A stretch of 64,000 bases of DNA from Flavobacterium johnsoniae UW101 (GTDB lineage Bacteria > Bacteroidota > Bacteroidia > Flavobacteriales > Flavobacteriaceae): the NCBI RefSeq assembly GCF_000016645.1, contig NC_009441.1, positions 4,464,001-4,528,000 of the forward strand, given 5' to 3'. A program made the position numbers and the translations under genes. The notes beneath the pieces were generated by a model. The model saw nothing but the letters and a program-made list of their open reading frames with translations, searched no databases and was not told the DNA's origin. Of this stretch, positions 9,392-18,613 are shown piece after piece (the stretch's first letter is position 1; each line of letters starts with the position of its first letter).

Positions 9392-9616
9392 TCACTCCTT
9401 CGCGTTCTCCATCGCGCTGATAATTTTAGCTACTTCAGTCTCGGTAGATTTAAGTTTTGCCTGGCAGAACTCAATGAGTTCAGATGCTCTTTTGACTTTG
9501 GCAGCCAGCTCATCCACAGAGATCGTTTCATCTTCCATTTCTTTGGCAATTAATGCCAGTTCTTTGGCAGCTGCCTCATAAGTCAGTGTGTTTTCCATCA
9601 TAATGAATTTTTTCAT
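9392..9616 (-). CDS. xseB: Exodeoxyribonuclease VII small subunit
   Basis: A helical, 68-74-aa partner of XseA; several copies coat each XseA and regulate the nuclease. The typical XseB pattern is clear: TYEAAAKELALIAKEMEDE, then ISVDELAAKVKRASEL and CQAKL. Starts at 9616 (MKKFIMM), 9601 or 9598 are all possible. All three overlap the 3' end of xseA (stop at 9576-9578), so translation is likely coupled. The usual family beginning aligns best with the 9601 or 9598 start. Confidence 0.92.
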   Translation of the reverse strand: MKKFIMMENTLTYEAAAKELALIAKEMEDETISVDELAAKVKRASELIEFCQAKLKSTETEVAKIISAMENAKE

Positions 9617-11024
9617 TGACCGTACTTTTCAGTATGGCATCTTTTAATAGTATTTCAATCTGCTCTCCTTCTTGTATACTGCCGGCTCCGTTTATAATTT
9701 TATCATGAACCCGTACAACAGCATACCCTCTGCTCAGTACATGCTGCGGAGAGAGCAGTTTTATGGTTTTCCGGCAGTCCTCCAATTGCAGTTTGCGGCT
9801 GCGCAGGTAATGGCTGGTAAAAATCTTTAAGTTTGCTTTTAAGTGCCGCAGATTACTGTTTTTCTGCTGGATGATACCCTGCGGCCGCTGTAGGGTAAGC
9901 TGCGCCGTTAAAAGCAGCTGCTGTTTCTTGTCATTTAACAGGGATCTTCCTGTCTGAACAATATGCTGCCGGGCCATCATCAGTTCTTCTTTCTGCACTG
10001 AGATCAATTTCCTGGCATTATGGGCAACAGCATTTTTAAGACTGTTAAGCTCGTTATGATATTGCAGAAAAAGCTGCTGGGATTTTATGACGATGTTTTT
10101 CTGCAGCGCTAGTATTCCCAGCTCAAAACTCCTGTTATGGGCAATGATGAACTCCGCGGCCTTGGTTGGCGTTTTAGTATGGGTATGGGCCATGAGGTCG
10201 GTAATGCTGATATTTTTCTGGTGCCCGATGCCGGTTATAACAGGAATAGGGAATTTAGCGACAGCCCTTCCAATATTGTAATTGTCAAAAATCAGAAAAT
10301 CGGACTGTGATCCGCCGCCTCTTGTAATAACAATGACATCGTAAGGAATCCCAGTATTGTAGACCTCAATAAGCTTGTTTAAAAAAAGTTTGGCATTATT
10401 GTCCCCCTGAACAACGGTGTGATAGTCATCGATCTGGAAAACATAGCCAAAATCATTATGCTGCATGGTGTGGCGGAAATCCTCGTTTCCTGCTGAACTG
10501 CTCGAAGAAATGACCGCAACTCTCTGGATTACTGCCCCAAGTTTAAGACGGCTGTTCAGCGTAGAGTACCCATCACCTTCTTTGTGTATAAAATCATTTT
10601 CTTTTACAAGCCTCTCAAGTGTCGCGTTGCGCTGCTGTTCCAAAATCCCCAGCATAAAACTGCTGTCGATATCCAGAAGGTTCACCGAAAGGCCGTACAG
10701 CGGATGAAAATCCACGCTTACCTGCACCAGCACATGCAGGTTGTTGGTAAAGCGCTGTCCGGTGCTGCTTTCAAAATCAAGGATCCTCAGTGCTCCGGAT
10801 CCCCAGCTCTTGCCCATTATTTTTGCTGTGATCGCACTGCTTTTATCTGATTTCTCAACCAGCTCAAAATAATGGATCTTTTTATCCGCTTTAAAAGAAT
10901 GATTGGTAATATCGGCCACTACCCAGTAGGTCTGTCCCTTAAAGCGGGCATTGATCGTATCCTGGATCTGGTCGTTGAGCTGTGAGAGTTTTATATACTG
11001 GACTGGCTGCATAGTTTTCTTCAA
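9576..11024 (-). CDS. xseA: Exodeoxyribonuclease VII large subunit
   Basis: A 482-aa catalytic subunit that degrades single-stranded DNA to oligonucleotides. Residues 1-125 form the N-terminal OB-fold (YWVVADITNHSF). The catalytic region contains VITRGGGSQSDFLIFDN, IPVITGIGHQ and a TPTKAAEF stretch, matching the family. A long coiled-coil region (about 300-410) precedes a small C-terminal domain with LSRGYAVV. It forms a two-gene operon with xseB. It is slightly longer than many homologues (about 400-460 aa). No promoter was resolved in the 353-bp upstream gap. Confidence 0.93.
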   Translation of the reverse strand: MKKTMQPVQYIKLSQLNDQIQDTINARFKGQTYWVVADITNHSFKADKKIHYFELVEKSDKSSAITAKIMGKSWGSGALRILDFESSTGQRFTNNLHVLVQVSVDFHPLYGLSVNLLDIDSSFMLGILEQQRNATLERLVKENDFIHKEGDGYSTLNSRLKLGAVIQRVAVISSSSSAGNEDFRHTMQHNDFGYVFQIDDYHTVVQGDNNAKLFLNKLIEVYNTGIPYDVIVITRGGGSQSDFLIFDNYNIGRAVAKFPIPVITGIGHQKNISITDLMAHTHTKTPTKAAEFIIAHNRSFELGILALQKNIVIKSQQLFLQYHNELNSLKNAVAHNARKLISVQKEELMMARQHIVQTGRSLLNDKKQQLLLTAQLTLQRPQGIIQQKNSNLRHLKANLKIFTSHYLRSRKLQLEDCRKTIKLLSPQHVLSRGYAVVRVHDKIINGAGSIQEGEQIEILLKDAILKSTVNEKIHYDGKHTDL

Positions 11025-11377
11025 GGCTGCACTTTATGTTTTTTCTCTGCTTGTTTTTATTTCTGCTAAGGTACTAATAATACAACGCAATCTCCAAAGT
11101 ACTCTTTAGGATCCTAATAAACAGCTTTATTAGAAAACTATAGTATTGAGCCGGCAGATAACTTCCAACTTTTTATACAATTTTTTTTATTATACCGTAA
11201 AAATCGGCATGCGAAGAACTGCTGTCCATACGGTACTGCAATATACTGGATTCCAGCCCCATTATTTAGTAACAGTTAAGAAAAAACTTAAAAATTAAAT
11301 TGGCATAACAATACCACAATGTAAATTTTATCCTATATTTAAAAAAATATTTCATCTTTATATAAACCTTAAAAACC
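11025..11377. other. Intergenic region between divergent xseA and a lipoprotein gene
   Basis: AT-rich, 353 bp, with no ORF or strong hairpin seen. It must hold promoters for both flanking genes, but no good TTG-N17-23-TAnnTTTG pair was found. Confidence 0.5.
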
Positions 11378-11905
11378 ATGAAAAATCTGCTAATTTTATT
11401 CGTCTTCCTGACATTTTTGAATTCCTGCGATAAAGACGATAACCCAAAAACTGCATTAGAACAGCTTCCTGTATTAACTTCTACGGGAGCTAATACTGCA
11501 GGATGTCTGGTTAATGGCGAAGCTTTTCTGCCCAAAGGCAATCTGCCGGCTCCGCTGTTTTGTCAATATACAGATCAGAAACACTTCAGTATTGCCATTA
11601 ATGAAAAAATCAGCAATACAATCAGAACTGTCAATGTTGCCAGTTTAAATGAAACACTTGAAGTAAATAAGGTGTACCAATTAAAAGAATATGGAGAAAA
11701 TTCCAAATTTGGAGAGTATGCGGTGTTCAGTGAGGATTTTAGTGATAATCTCTATCAGACCAATTCCATTGTTAAAGGTGAATTAAAAATCACAAACCAT
11801 GATTACAAAAAAGCCACCATCAGCGGTACATTTTGGTTTGATGCCGTTAATGATAAAGGCGAAAAAGTTGAAGTACGGGAAGGCCGGTTTGATATGGAAT
11901 ACTAA
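11378..11905 (+). CDS. Putative lipoprotein, unknown function
   Basis: A 175-aa protein with a lipoprotein signal: hydrophobic residues 4-14 followed by a lipobox ending in LNSC with Cys17, then DKDD, a charged stretch that may favour outer-membrane or surface export in Bacteroidota. The mature part is beta-rich with no recognised catalytic motif (GTFWFDAVND near the end suggests a sandwich fold). It lies 16 bp before the large T9SS hydrolase, so the two are probably one operon and the lipoprotein may act with it on the cell surface. Function unknown. Confidence 0.75.
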   Translation: MKNLLILFVFLTFLNSCDKDDNPKTALEQLPVLTSTGANTAGCLVNGEAFLPKGNLPAPLFCQYTDQKHFSIAINEKISNTIRTVNVASLNETLEVNKVYQLKEYGENSKFGEYAVFSEDFSDNLYQTNSIVKGELKITNHDYKKATISGTFWFDAVNDKGEKVEVREGRFDMEY

Positions 11906-11921
11906 CCCTTAAATATAATAT

Positions 11922-14900
11922 ATGAAGAAAATTTTACTTCTCTTTTTTACGCTTTTCTTTTACAGCAGCATGAATGCCCAACAGGAAGAAATTAATACAA
12001 CATTCAGCTCACAAATGAACCAGATCTTTGGTTCTCTAGACCGTTCCAGAATACCCAATGGAATTTTACTCGATTATGGAATGGAATTTACCAATGTACC
12101 TGCTTTTAACGGTATATTAAGCGACAGCACCTATTGCAATAAAACAATATTAAAACAGATTTATAAAACCCTTCTTACCAGCAGGGTTCAGGCATCCAGC
12201 CCCGCCTGGATTAGTCCTGCCGAATACGATACTCTGTGGAATTCAGAAAAAACATCCGGGGTACTGACCGTAAGCGGTCTGTTCTATAAATATTCACAAT
12301 TTGCCGCTAATGCCCTTTCATCCAACAAACTCACACTGTCGAACAACATATTTTATGATAAATTTGTAAATGGTGTCTGGCAGAATCCGTATCAGGAAAT
12401 GAAAGCGTTTGCTATGTCGCCGGGCGTTATGCAGGAGGACAGCAAAGTGCTGCAGGTAAGGATCCCATCGAGCATATTCTTAAGTAATGCACAAAACTCA
12501 GTATCCAGCATCCAAATTGATTTCAGTAATGGTTCAGGCTATGTAAATGTGCCGTTGAATCAAAATATCACCGTAACCTATACCACAACAGGAACTAAAA
12601 TCTGGAAGTATAAATTAAATCTCTCTGACGGGACTTCTCTGTACAGCCACTCTTTAATGAAAATTGGAAGAGAAGAAAATTTCGGTGATTTTATATGGCC
12701 GCCGCCAAAACCTGTATGCGAATTGTGCAGAGTAAATCCGAATGAATCACCGGTTCAGATAACGGGAACAATACCTTATCTGGGCATGACGGGTTCTGCC
12801 AAACTGACTATAGATTATGCCGGGGAACCAAGTCTGGGAATCCGAAATCCGTTAATTGTTGTAGAAGGCTTTGACCTGGGCATTTTACTGGAACCAGAAA
12901 AAACATATGGGAATACGGATTATGCCACTTTTAGAACCTCTGTAATGAATTCCAGCAGCATCGAATTGAGAAACTTACTTTTTGGGGAAGGCAAGCATTA
13001 TGATATCATTTACGTTGACTGGGATAACGGGGTAGATTACATGCAGCGAAATGCGTATGTGCTCGAACAGGTAATCAGTTATGTAAATTCCCGTAAAGTA
13101 ACCAACGCAAAAACAGTAGTTTTGGGACAAAGCATGGGCGGTGTAATTGCCCGATATGCGCTTGCTGATATGGAACAAAGAGGCATAGATCATCAGACCA
13201 GTTTATTTATATCACATGATTCACCCCAGCAGGGAGCCAATATACCGGTTTCACTTCAATACATGTTTCGTCATATTACCAAACAATTTGCACAGGTGGG
13301 CAATACTACCTGGGGGAATTTAGTAACTATTCCCATTGCCGATGATAAATATAATGTTGTGAATTCGCTGTCAATTCTTGATGCCCCGGCCTCCAAACAG
13401 TTAATTGCCAATTTTGTAAATACAAATTATGCCATAGACAATACCGAATATACCAGCTTTTACAACGAATTAAAATCAAAAGGACTGCCCAACAGCGGAG
13501 GTTATCCCCTTCAGTGCCGCAATATTGCTATAAGCAACGGAAGTGAATGCGGTACACCGCAGAATTTTAATCCCGGAGATGACATCGTCAATGTTCAATA
13601 CAATAAAAGTTTAAATTTTTTAGAAGATCTGGCAAGTTTAGTAATCAATCCCCTGGGAGGCACCCTGGCCGGTGAATTTATAAACCGTAACTTTTACACC
13701 GTAGCGTTTCTGGGACTGCATCCGGGACATTCTACCTATGCAGCGGATTTTCAGGCAAAGTCATTGTATGCCTCTGAAGGCAATAGAATCTACAGAGGAA
13801 AAATTTCATATACAAAGAAAATATTCTGGCTCGTAAAAATCACAGTTGATTTCACTAACGTTGGCAAAAACCAGCCTTCAAACTTATTGCCTTTTGATAC
13901 CTATGGAGGTGGTTATTATGATACTAAAAACCTAAATTCAAACAATACTATCCCTGATTTGAATGTGATGATCAGAGATCGTTTTAACTTTATTCCAACT
14001 GCAAGTGCATTGGATATAGGAAAAAGAAATATATCATTGACAAATGCTGATTATACAAACTCTTATATTGGCGCCATTCCGCCTCAGGCTCCTAAAAACA
14101 GTCCATTTGCAAATTTTACGGCTGATATAAGCAATACAAACACCGCTGCACATAACAAACCTCACATTAGTTTTAACAAAAGAAACGGAGACTGGCTGGC
14201 CTCTGAGCTTAATGCAGTGGGAAATCCTTCTCCCAACCCTATCCAATCAAATTGTTCCTTCATATGCACTGACCCGCAGATCAGCGGCAGCAGTTCGCTT
14301 TGTAATACAGCGGTATATAGTGTTCCCAACGCTGCCCAAAGTTATACCTGGAGTGTAACGCAAGGCGCCAATCTGGTTGCTCTTACCGGAAACGGAACAA
14401 ATTCAATTTCACTTCAGCTGCTGGCTCCCAGAGCAACGGGTCAGATTGTATTAAGCCTTACACTCAGCAGTCCTGAATGCGGTTACAAAACTATATCCAA
14501 AACAATCAATGTTGGAAATATACATTACACATCTTCTATAGAAGGCCCTCATGATATCTGTGAAAACCAGACAGTAACCTACACCATTCCTGGAACCTGT
14601 CCTGATATACCTGTAATACAATGGTCGGTTACGCCCAACTTAACTATACTTTCTACTTCTGGATATTCCGTTACAGTTCAGGAAAATACCGGAATGGCGG
14701 GAACAGGACAGCTTACGGCAACTTTCCCTACAGACGGTTCAACCATGACTCAGTATGTAGAAATTGGAGACAATCAATATTTTGGAGCGCAAAAAACCGT
14801 TTTCCAATATCCGACCGATCTATACAACAACTATCCTGCCAATGGAAATCTGATTTTCAATATGTGGGTTTACCCCAATAATCCTGACAGCGAGTATACC

Positions 14901-15413
14901 TTTTCTGACTTTAAAATAAAAGGTGTTCCTGTAAATATTAATATTGAAAGAAGAACAAACGGCATATATATTTTCTGGGTTCCGCAATATATGGCAGATG
15001 AAATAGAATGTCCTGTTCTGGATTACACACTGACCTGTACCTCTCGATGCGGGGTAGTCCGTTCAATTCCAGGAGGCGTTGCAATCACTTGTCTTGGTTT
15101 CTTAGATCCCGGTCCACTGGAACCAATCGGACCAATAGAGGGCAGATCTGCCGGTAATCAAACCAGTTATAAAATTTATCCCAACCCAAGCAGTAATATT
15201 ATAAATATAAATCTGGCAGATGAAAATTACAGGCCGGTTTCCAGCAGTCTAATCCGCGCAGAACTTTATAATATTTCAGGTGATCTGAAATCTGCCGTGA
15301 CAATTAAAAATCACACGGCCCAGCTTGATGTTTCCGCTCTGCCGCTCGGTGTTTATGTGCTTAGAATAAATGTTGATGGTAAGACTGAAAGCCATCAGGT
15401 TCTGGTCAAATAA
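11922..15413 (+). CDS. Large secreted alpha/beta-hydrolase (lipase/PGAP1-like) with T9SS sorting tail
   Basis: 1163 aa. Signal peptide about 1-19 (cleavage near MNAQQ). Around residues 290-560 there is an alpha/beta-hydrolase domain with nucleophile Ser404 in VVLGQSMGGVIARYAL, the GxSxG elbow of lipases and GPI-deacylase-like hydrolases, preceded by the core strand YDIIYVDWDNG. Two PKD/Ig-like beta modules follow (about 780-960), one with YTWSVTQGANLV. The last 80 residues from KIYPNPSSN are a type A T9SS sorting domain ending in VLVK. The protein should therefore be exported across the outer membrane and anchored or released. Substrate unknown: ester lipid or polymer. A strong terminator follows immediately. 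Confidence 0.82.
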   Translation: MKKILLLFFTLFFYSSMNAQQEEINTTFSSQMNQIFGSLDRSRIPNGILLDYGMEFTNVPAFNGILSDSTYCNKTILKQIYKTLLTSRVQASSPAWISPAEYDTLWNSEKTSGVLTVSGLFYKYSQFAANALSSNKLTLSNNIFYDKFVNGVWQNPYQEMKAFAMSPGVMQEDSKVLQVRIPSSIFLSNAQNSVSSIQIDFSNGSGYVNVPLNQNITVTYTTTGTKIWKYKLNLSDGTSLYSHSLMKIGREENFGDFIWPPPKPVCELCRVNPNESPVQITGTIPYLGMTGSAKLTIDYAGEPSLGIRNPLIVVEGFDLGILLEPEKTYGNTDYATFRTSVMNSSSIELRNLLFGEGKHYDIIYVDWDNGVDYMQRNAYVLEQVISYVNSRKVTNAKTVVLGQSMGGVIARYALADMEQRGIDHQTSLFISHDSPQQGANIPVSLQYMFRHITKQFAQVGNTTWGNLVTIPIADDKYNVVNSLSILDAPASKQLIANFVNTNYAIDNTEYTSFYNELKSKGLPNSGGYPLQCRNIAISNGSECGTPQNFNPGDDIVNVQYNKSLNFLEDLASLVINPLGGTLAGEFINRNFYTVAFLGLHPGHSTYAADFQAKSLYASEGNRIYRGKISYTKKIFWLVKITVDFTNVGKNQPSNLLPFDTYGGGYYDTKNLNSNNTIPDLNVMIRDRFNFIPTASALDIGKRNISLTNADYTNSYIGAIPPQAPKNSPFANFTADISNTNTAAHNKPHISFNKRNGDWLASELNAVGNPSPNPIQSNCSFICTDPQISGSSSLCNTAVYSVPNAAQSYTWSVTQGANLVALTGNGTNSISLQLLAPRATGQIVLSLTLSSPECGYKTISKTINVGNIHYTSSIEGPHDICENQTVTYTIPGTCPDIPVIQWSVTPNLTILSTSGYSVTVQENTGMAGTGQLTATFPTDGSTMTQYVEIGDNQYFGAQKTVFQYPTDLYNNYPANGNLIFNMWVYPNNPDSEYTFSDFKIKGVPVNINIERRTNGIYIFWVPQYMADEIECPVLDYTLTCTSRCGVVRSIPGGVAITCLGFLDPGPLEPIGPIEGRSAGNQTSYKIYPNPSSNIININLADENYRPVSSSLIRAELYNISGDLKSAVTIKNHTAQLDVSALPLGVYVLRINVDGKTESHQVLVK

Positions 15414-15440
15414 AACAAAAGAAACTAGCAATTTTGATAA

Positions 15441-15479
15441 AAAACCTTTTGGGTTGATCCCAAAAGGTTTTCTTTTTTT
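15441..15479 (+). terminator. Strong intrinsic terminator after the T9SS hydrolase
   Basis: AAAACCTTTTGGG pairs perfectly with CCCAAAAGGTTTT around a 5-nt loop, followed by CTTTTTTT. Confidence 0.92.
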
Positions 15480-15792
15480 AAAGACTCTGAACGGATTAAA
15501 TTAAATCTTTGTTACTGAAACGAAATCGTCTCGATAGGTTTTTCTGCTGATTAAACCGGCAATAAACTGCTTTTATTCGTTCCTATACTCAAAGGAGGTC
15601 TCAAATATCTTGATATGAACCTTCTCCCCCTGTCCCGGACGTGACTGTAAGTGAACTAATCAGAATTAAAAAGGTCCGTTTTATATTTATCATCTTGGTA
15701 TTTTACTCTACCTTCAATATACCAACTAGTTATCCTCAAAACCAAAATGTACAACGGTACAACTTAATAATTTAAATAACTGAAATTGAATT
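15480..15792. other. Intergenic region before the transposase gene, with a TGTAC-N4-GTACA dyad
   Basis: No gene seen. A dyad TGTACAACGGTACA lies at 15748-15761, 31 bp before the transposase ATG; it could be an operator or part of an element end. I could not find a matching inverted copy downstream of the transposase gene. Confidence 0.35.
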
Positions 15793-16953
15793 ATGAAAAT
15801 AAACCGAAAATTATATGATCGTGATTTCAAAATAAATGCAGTTAAAGTAAGCTATGAAAAAAACAGCCTTAAGCGATATGCTGAAGAAATTGGGATACTG
15901 CCCTGCTTACTTACCAGATGGCGCAAGGAATTTCAGCAGTTTGGAACCGCCAGTTTTCAGGGACCGGGATTTGTCAGGGTTCATCCGGATCAGAAAAGAA
16001 CTTTTGAGCTCGAAAAAAGAAAAAAGGAATCCGAACTGAGATTTGAAATTTTAAAACAGGGAGCGCCATTTCTCTTGCAGGGAAACCTGCCAGCCTATCA
16101 ATTTATAAAAGACAATGAAAAAAAATACGGTGTTGTGCGAATGTGCGAGGTTTTAGGTATTGGTTCAAACCGATACTTAACTTGGAAATACAAAGGTATT
16201 TCAGAGAAAAAAAAATATTTAATCTTATTACGAAAAGAGATCACTTCCATTTTTTTAGATTTTAAAAAGCTCAAAGGCAAGAATCAAATAACAAAAGAGC
16301 TCAACAACCGAGGCTTTACTATAGATCACAGGAGAGTATCATTTCATATGAAAACTCTAGGACTGCGCAGGATTAAAAAAAAATTTAAAATAACAACAAC
16401 AGACTCAAAACACAGTCTTTACACTCCACCTAATGTACTAAACAGAAACTTTACAGTTTCCGAACCTGGTAAATTCTGGGTTTCTGATATTACCTATCTT
16501 CATACCACTAAAGGATTTCTATACCTGACCATAATCATGGATCTGTATGATAGAAAAATAATAGGATGGAATATCAGCTCGGAACTTTCCACAATAAAAA
16601 CCACAATACCGGCCTGGGAAATGGCTGTACGCAATCGAAAAACCGAGGAGGGCCTGGTATTCCATTCTGATCGCGGTGTTCAATATGCCAGTAAAGCCTT
16701 CGCGGAAAAACTGGAGTCCTACAACTGCATTAGAAGTATGAGCGGTAAAGGAAACCACTTTGACAATGCCGTTGCGGAAGGCTTTTTCAGCACCTTAAAA
16801 AGGGAATTGATCAGAGGTGAAAATAGAGTCATGACACCAAAGCAGATGAGGAATCAGATATCTGAATTTATTGAAAACTGGTACAATAAAAAAAGAATCC
16901 ACACGTCGCTGAATTTTAAAACTATAGAAGAGTTTAACACTTTAAATTCATAG
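15793..16953 (+). CDS. IS3-family transposase, single-ORF (OrfA-OrfB fused)
   Basis: 386 aa. The N-terminal 60 residues form an HTH of the IS3 OrfA type (LKRYAEEIGILPCLLTRWRKEF). A coiled linker, an HTH_21-like region (KNQITKELNNRGFTIDHRRV) and an rve/DDE integrase core follow. The catalytic triad looks intact: Asp232 (WVSDITYLHT), Asp293 (FHSDRGVQY) and Glu329 (DNAVAEGFFSTLKREL), with normal D-D(35)E spacing. Most IS3 elements make this protein by a -1 frameshift between two ORFs; here it is one uninterrupted frame. No terminal inverted repeats or target duplication could be identified, so element borders are unknown and a non-mobile, domesticated copy is possible. Confidence 0.88.
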   Translation: MKINRKLYDRDFKINAVKVSYEKNSLKRYAEEIGILPCLLTRWRKEFQQFGTASFQGPGFVRVHPDQKRTFELEKRKKESELRFEILKQGAPFLLQGNLPAYQFIKDNEKKYGVVRMCEVLGIGSNRYLTWKYKGISEKKKYLILLRKEITSIFLDFKKLKGKNQITKELNNRGFTIDHRRVSFHMKTLGLRRIKKKFKITTTDSKHSLYTPPNVLNRNFTVSEPGKFWVSDITYLHTTKGFLYLTIIMDLYDRKIIGWNISSELSTIKTTIPAWEMAVRNRKTEEGLVFHSDRGVQYASKAFAEKLESYNCIRSMSGKGNHFDNAVAEGFFSTLKRELIRGENRVMTPKQMRNQISEFIENWYNKKRIHTSLNFKTIEEFNTLNS

Positions 16954-17017
16954 TATGGATGGATACAAAACTAATATGTACCTGCTTTTAAAAACATAAT
17001 TGAAATGTCATAAGTGT

Positions 17018-17596
17018 ATGAAAAAACAACGCAGATCATATAACAAGTTATTTAAAGAGAAAGCTGTTCAGCTGAGCTGCGAAAAAAAGAATATTGGAAA
17101 ACTTGAAAAAGAACTTGGGCTCTATCCGGGTGCTATTTACAATTGGAAAATAGCTTTTCAAAAAGCTCAAAATGCAAATATAGAAAAAGACAAGCCCCTA
17201 AAAGAAGGAAGTAAAATTCAAATACTTGAACAGAAAATTAAAAGATCTGAATTAAAATACCAATTTTTTAAAAGTGCTTTGAAATATATTGACCAAGGAA
17301 ATGAAATCCTATTTAGCTTTATGTTAGAAAGTGAAAAAGAATATCCTGTACGATTAATGTGCGAAGCAGTAAATTTTAACAGAGACACCTATTATACATG
17401 GAAAAACCAGACTATTTCAAATAAAAAGACCAGAAAGAAATTAATTAAAAAAGAAATAGTAATCATATTTCATAATGCAAAAAGACGCTATGGTACGCCT
17501 CGGATTAAGGTCGAACTTCAAAATCTGGGCTATAAAGTAGCTCGTAAAACAATAAAAAAATACATGAAGGAACTAAACTTAGAATGCAAAGTTTAA
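17018..17596 (+). pseudogene. Truncated IS3-type transposase (no catalytic core)
   Basis: 192 aa from the ATG at 17018; a TTG at 17000 would add six residues. It has the same layout as the preceding transposase: OrfA-like HTH (VQLSCEKKNIGKLEKELGLY), coiled linker, then the HTH_21-like segment with RRYGTPRIKVELQNLGYKV, ending at KYMKELNLECKV just where the DDE core should begin. All catalytic acids are missing. The two proteins are related in pattern but divergent in sequence, so this is not a recent tandem duplicate. It could be a decayed element or a retained DNA-binding protein that acts as inhibitor of its neighbour. Confidence 0.75.
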
Positions 17597-17730
17597 GATA
17601 TTTTCAGAATGCAGTACTTTGTAGACAAGTAATTACCAAAAAAGGTCTTGTCATCAAAAATATTTCTATATTATTTCTAATGAAAGTTTAAATCCAATAA
17701 GACTCAATGCTTTTTATCAGAATTAAAGTT

Positions 17731-17764
17731 CAGAGCCCGTCGGCTTGATATAGGGCGGGCTCTG
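17731..17764. terminator. Terminator-like hairpin between convergent genes
   Basis: CAGAGCCCG (17731-17739) pairs with CGGGCTCTG (17756-17764). A short T/A run follows on either side, fitting a bidirectional terminator for the transposase fragment and the minus-strand gene ending at 17780. Confidence 0.65.
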
Positions 17765-17779
17765 GTTTGAAAATTGGAT

Positions 17780-18025
17780 TTACTTTAATGTGATTGTATC
17801 TACAAGATTCTCCTGATCGATAAAAGCCGCAATATACTGCTGGACTTCATTACGTTTGTCTGAATCCGTTTCAAAAGTGTTGATATGGTACTCGTCATCC
17901 TGATCTAGAATATGGATAATCTCGGTATATCCTTTTGAAATCAGGTTCCCTTTAAGCTTAATGACAGTGAGCTGCTGGCGTGCGTCCAAATCTTTTCTCA
18001 CTTTTAATTGTATTGCTTTTTCCAT
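17780..18025 (-). CDS. Small hypothetical protein
   Basis: An 81-aa soluble protein with mixed alpha/beta character and no recognised motif (KAIQLKVRKDLDARQQLTVI, then a basic strand and an acidic stretch DQDDEYHINTFETDSD). No signal peptide or membrane segment. It is a lone gene between the transposase remnants and the glycosidase-like gene. Real coding is supported by normal codon usage and an A-rich leader, but the function is unknown. Confidence 0.55.
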   Translation of the reverse strand: MEKAIQLKVRKDLDARQQLTVIKLKGNLISKGYTEIIHILDQDDEYHINTFETDSDKRNEVQQYIAAFIDQENLVDTITLK

Positions 18026-18613
18026 TGTGAAAGATTTGTATAGTTATATCGGAATTATTCTAATCAAATATAATAATTTAGGCAATTACTGCTATAATAG
18101 AGATTGTTAAAAAAATAGGTCAAGATTCCAAAAATATTCTATTCTTTCTTTATTACTATTTATACGCTTCATCCGTACCTTAAATAAGAGTATAGACTAC
18201 TCCTTGCGCATATGGAAACTGCAGGCCGTGTTTCTATTTGGATATTTATGAGAACATTGCCTCCAAAACATTCAGAAAACTGGTAATACACTCGTAATAA
18301 ACAAATTACCCTGCCACTCAGTTGAATATAATATTATGAATACAGTTCTTGGATTCACTAGACAAAATCTTATAAAATGTAAAATAAATTATGTAAAGAA
18401 TAAAGTAGTGGTTCTGCTGAAATTTGTTACAAATAAAAATATCATGGAGGCATTTTTACGCAGGTACGGACTATTCATTTACTTTATGGCTATCTCTTTC
18501 GGTACGGTGATAGCGGGAATTTATCTTTAATACCAGATTGATTCCACCGCAGGAACTAAATGCGGCTGATGCTTATTACTAAGCATATTATATAACGAAC
18601 TAAATTTATCATT
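18026..18613. other. Intergenic region, 588 bp, possible tiny membrane protein
   Basis: AT-rich. The only candidate gene is a 28-codon ORF at 18444-18530 (+) whose product would be a single hydrophobic helix (FIYFMAISFGTVIAGIYL) preceded by the basic residues FLRRYG, giving a plausible one-pass small membrane protein. It is too short to be sure. An upstream in-frame ATG at 18336 looks non-coding. Nothing else supported. Confidence 0.35.

Noticed and set aside
9240..9581. 113-codon plus-strand ORF over xseB
   Set aside because: It lies antisense to xseB, whose family pattern is clear, and spans the terminator hairpin.
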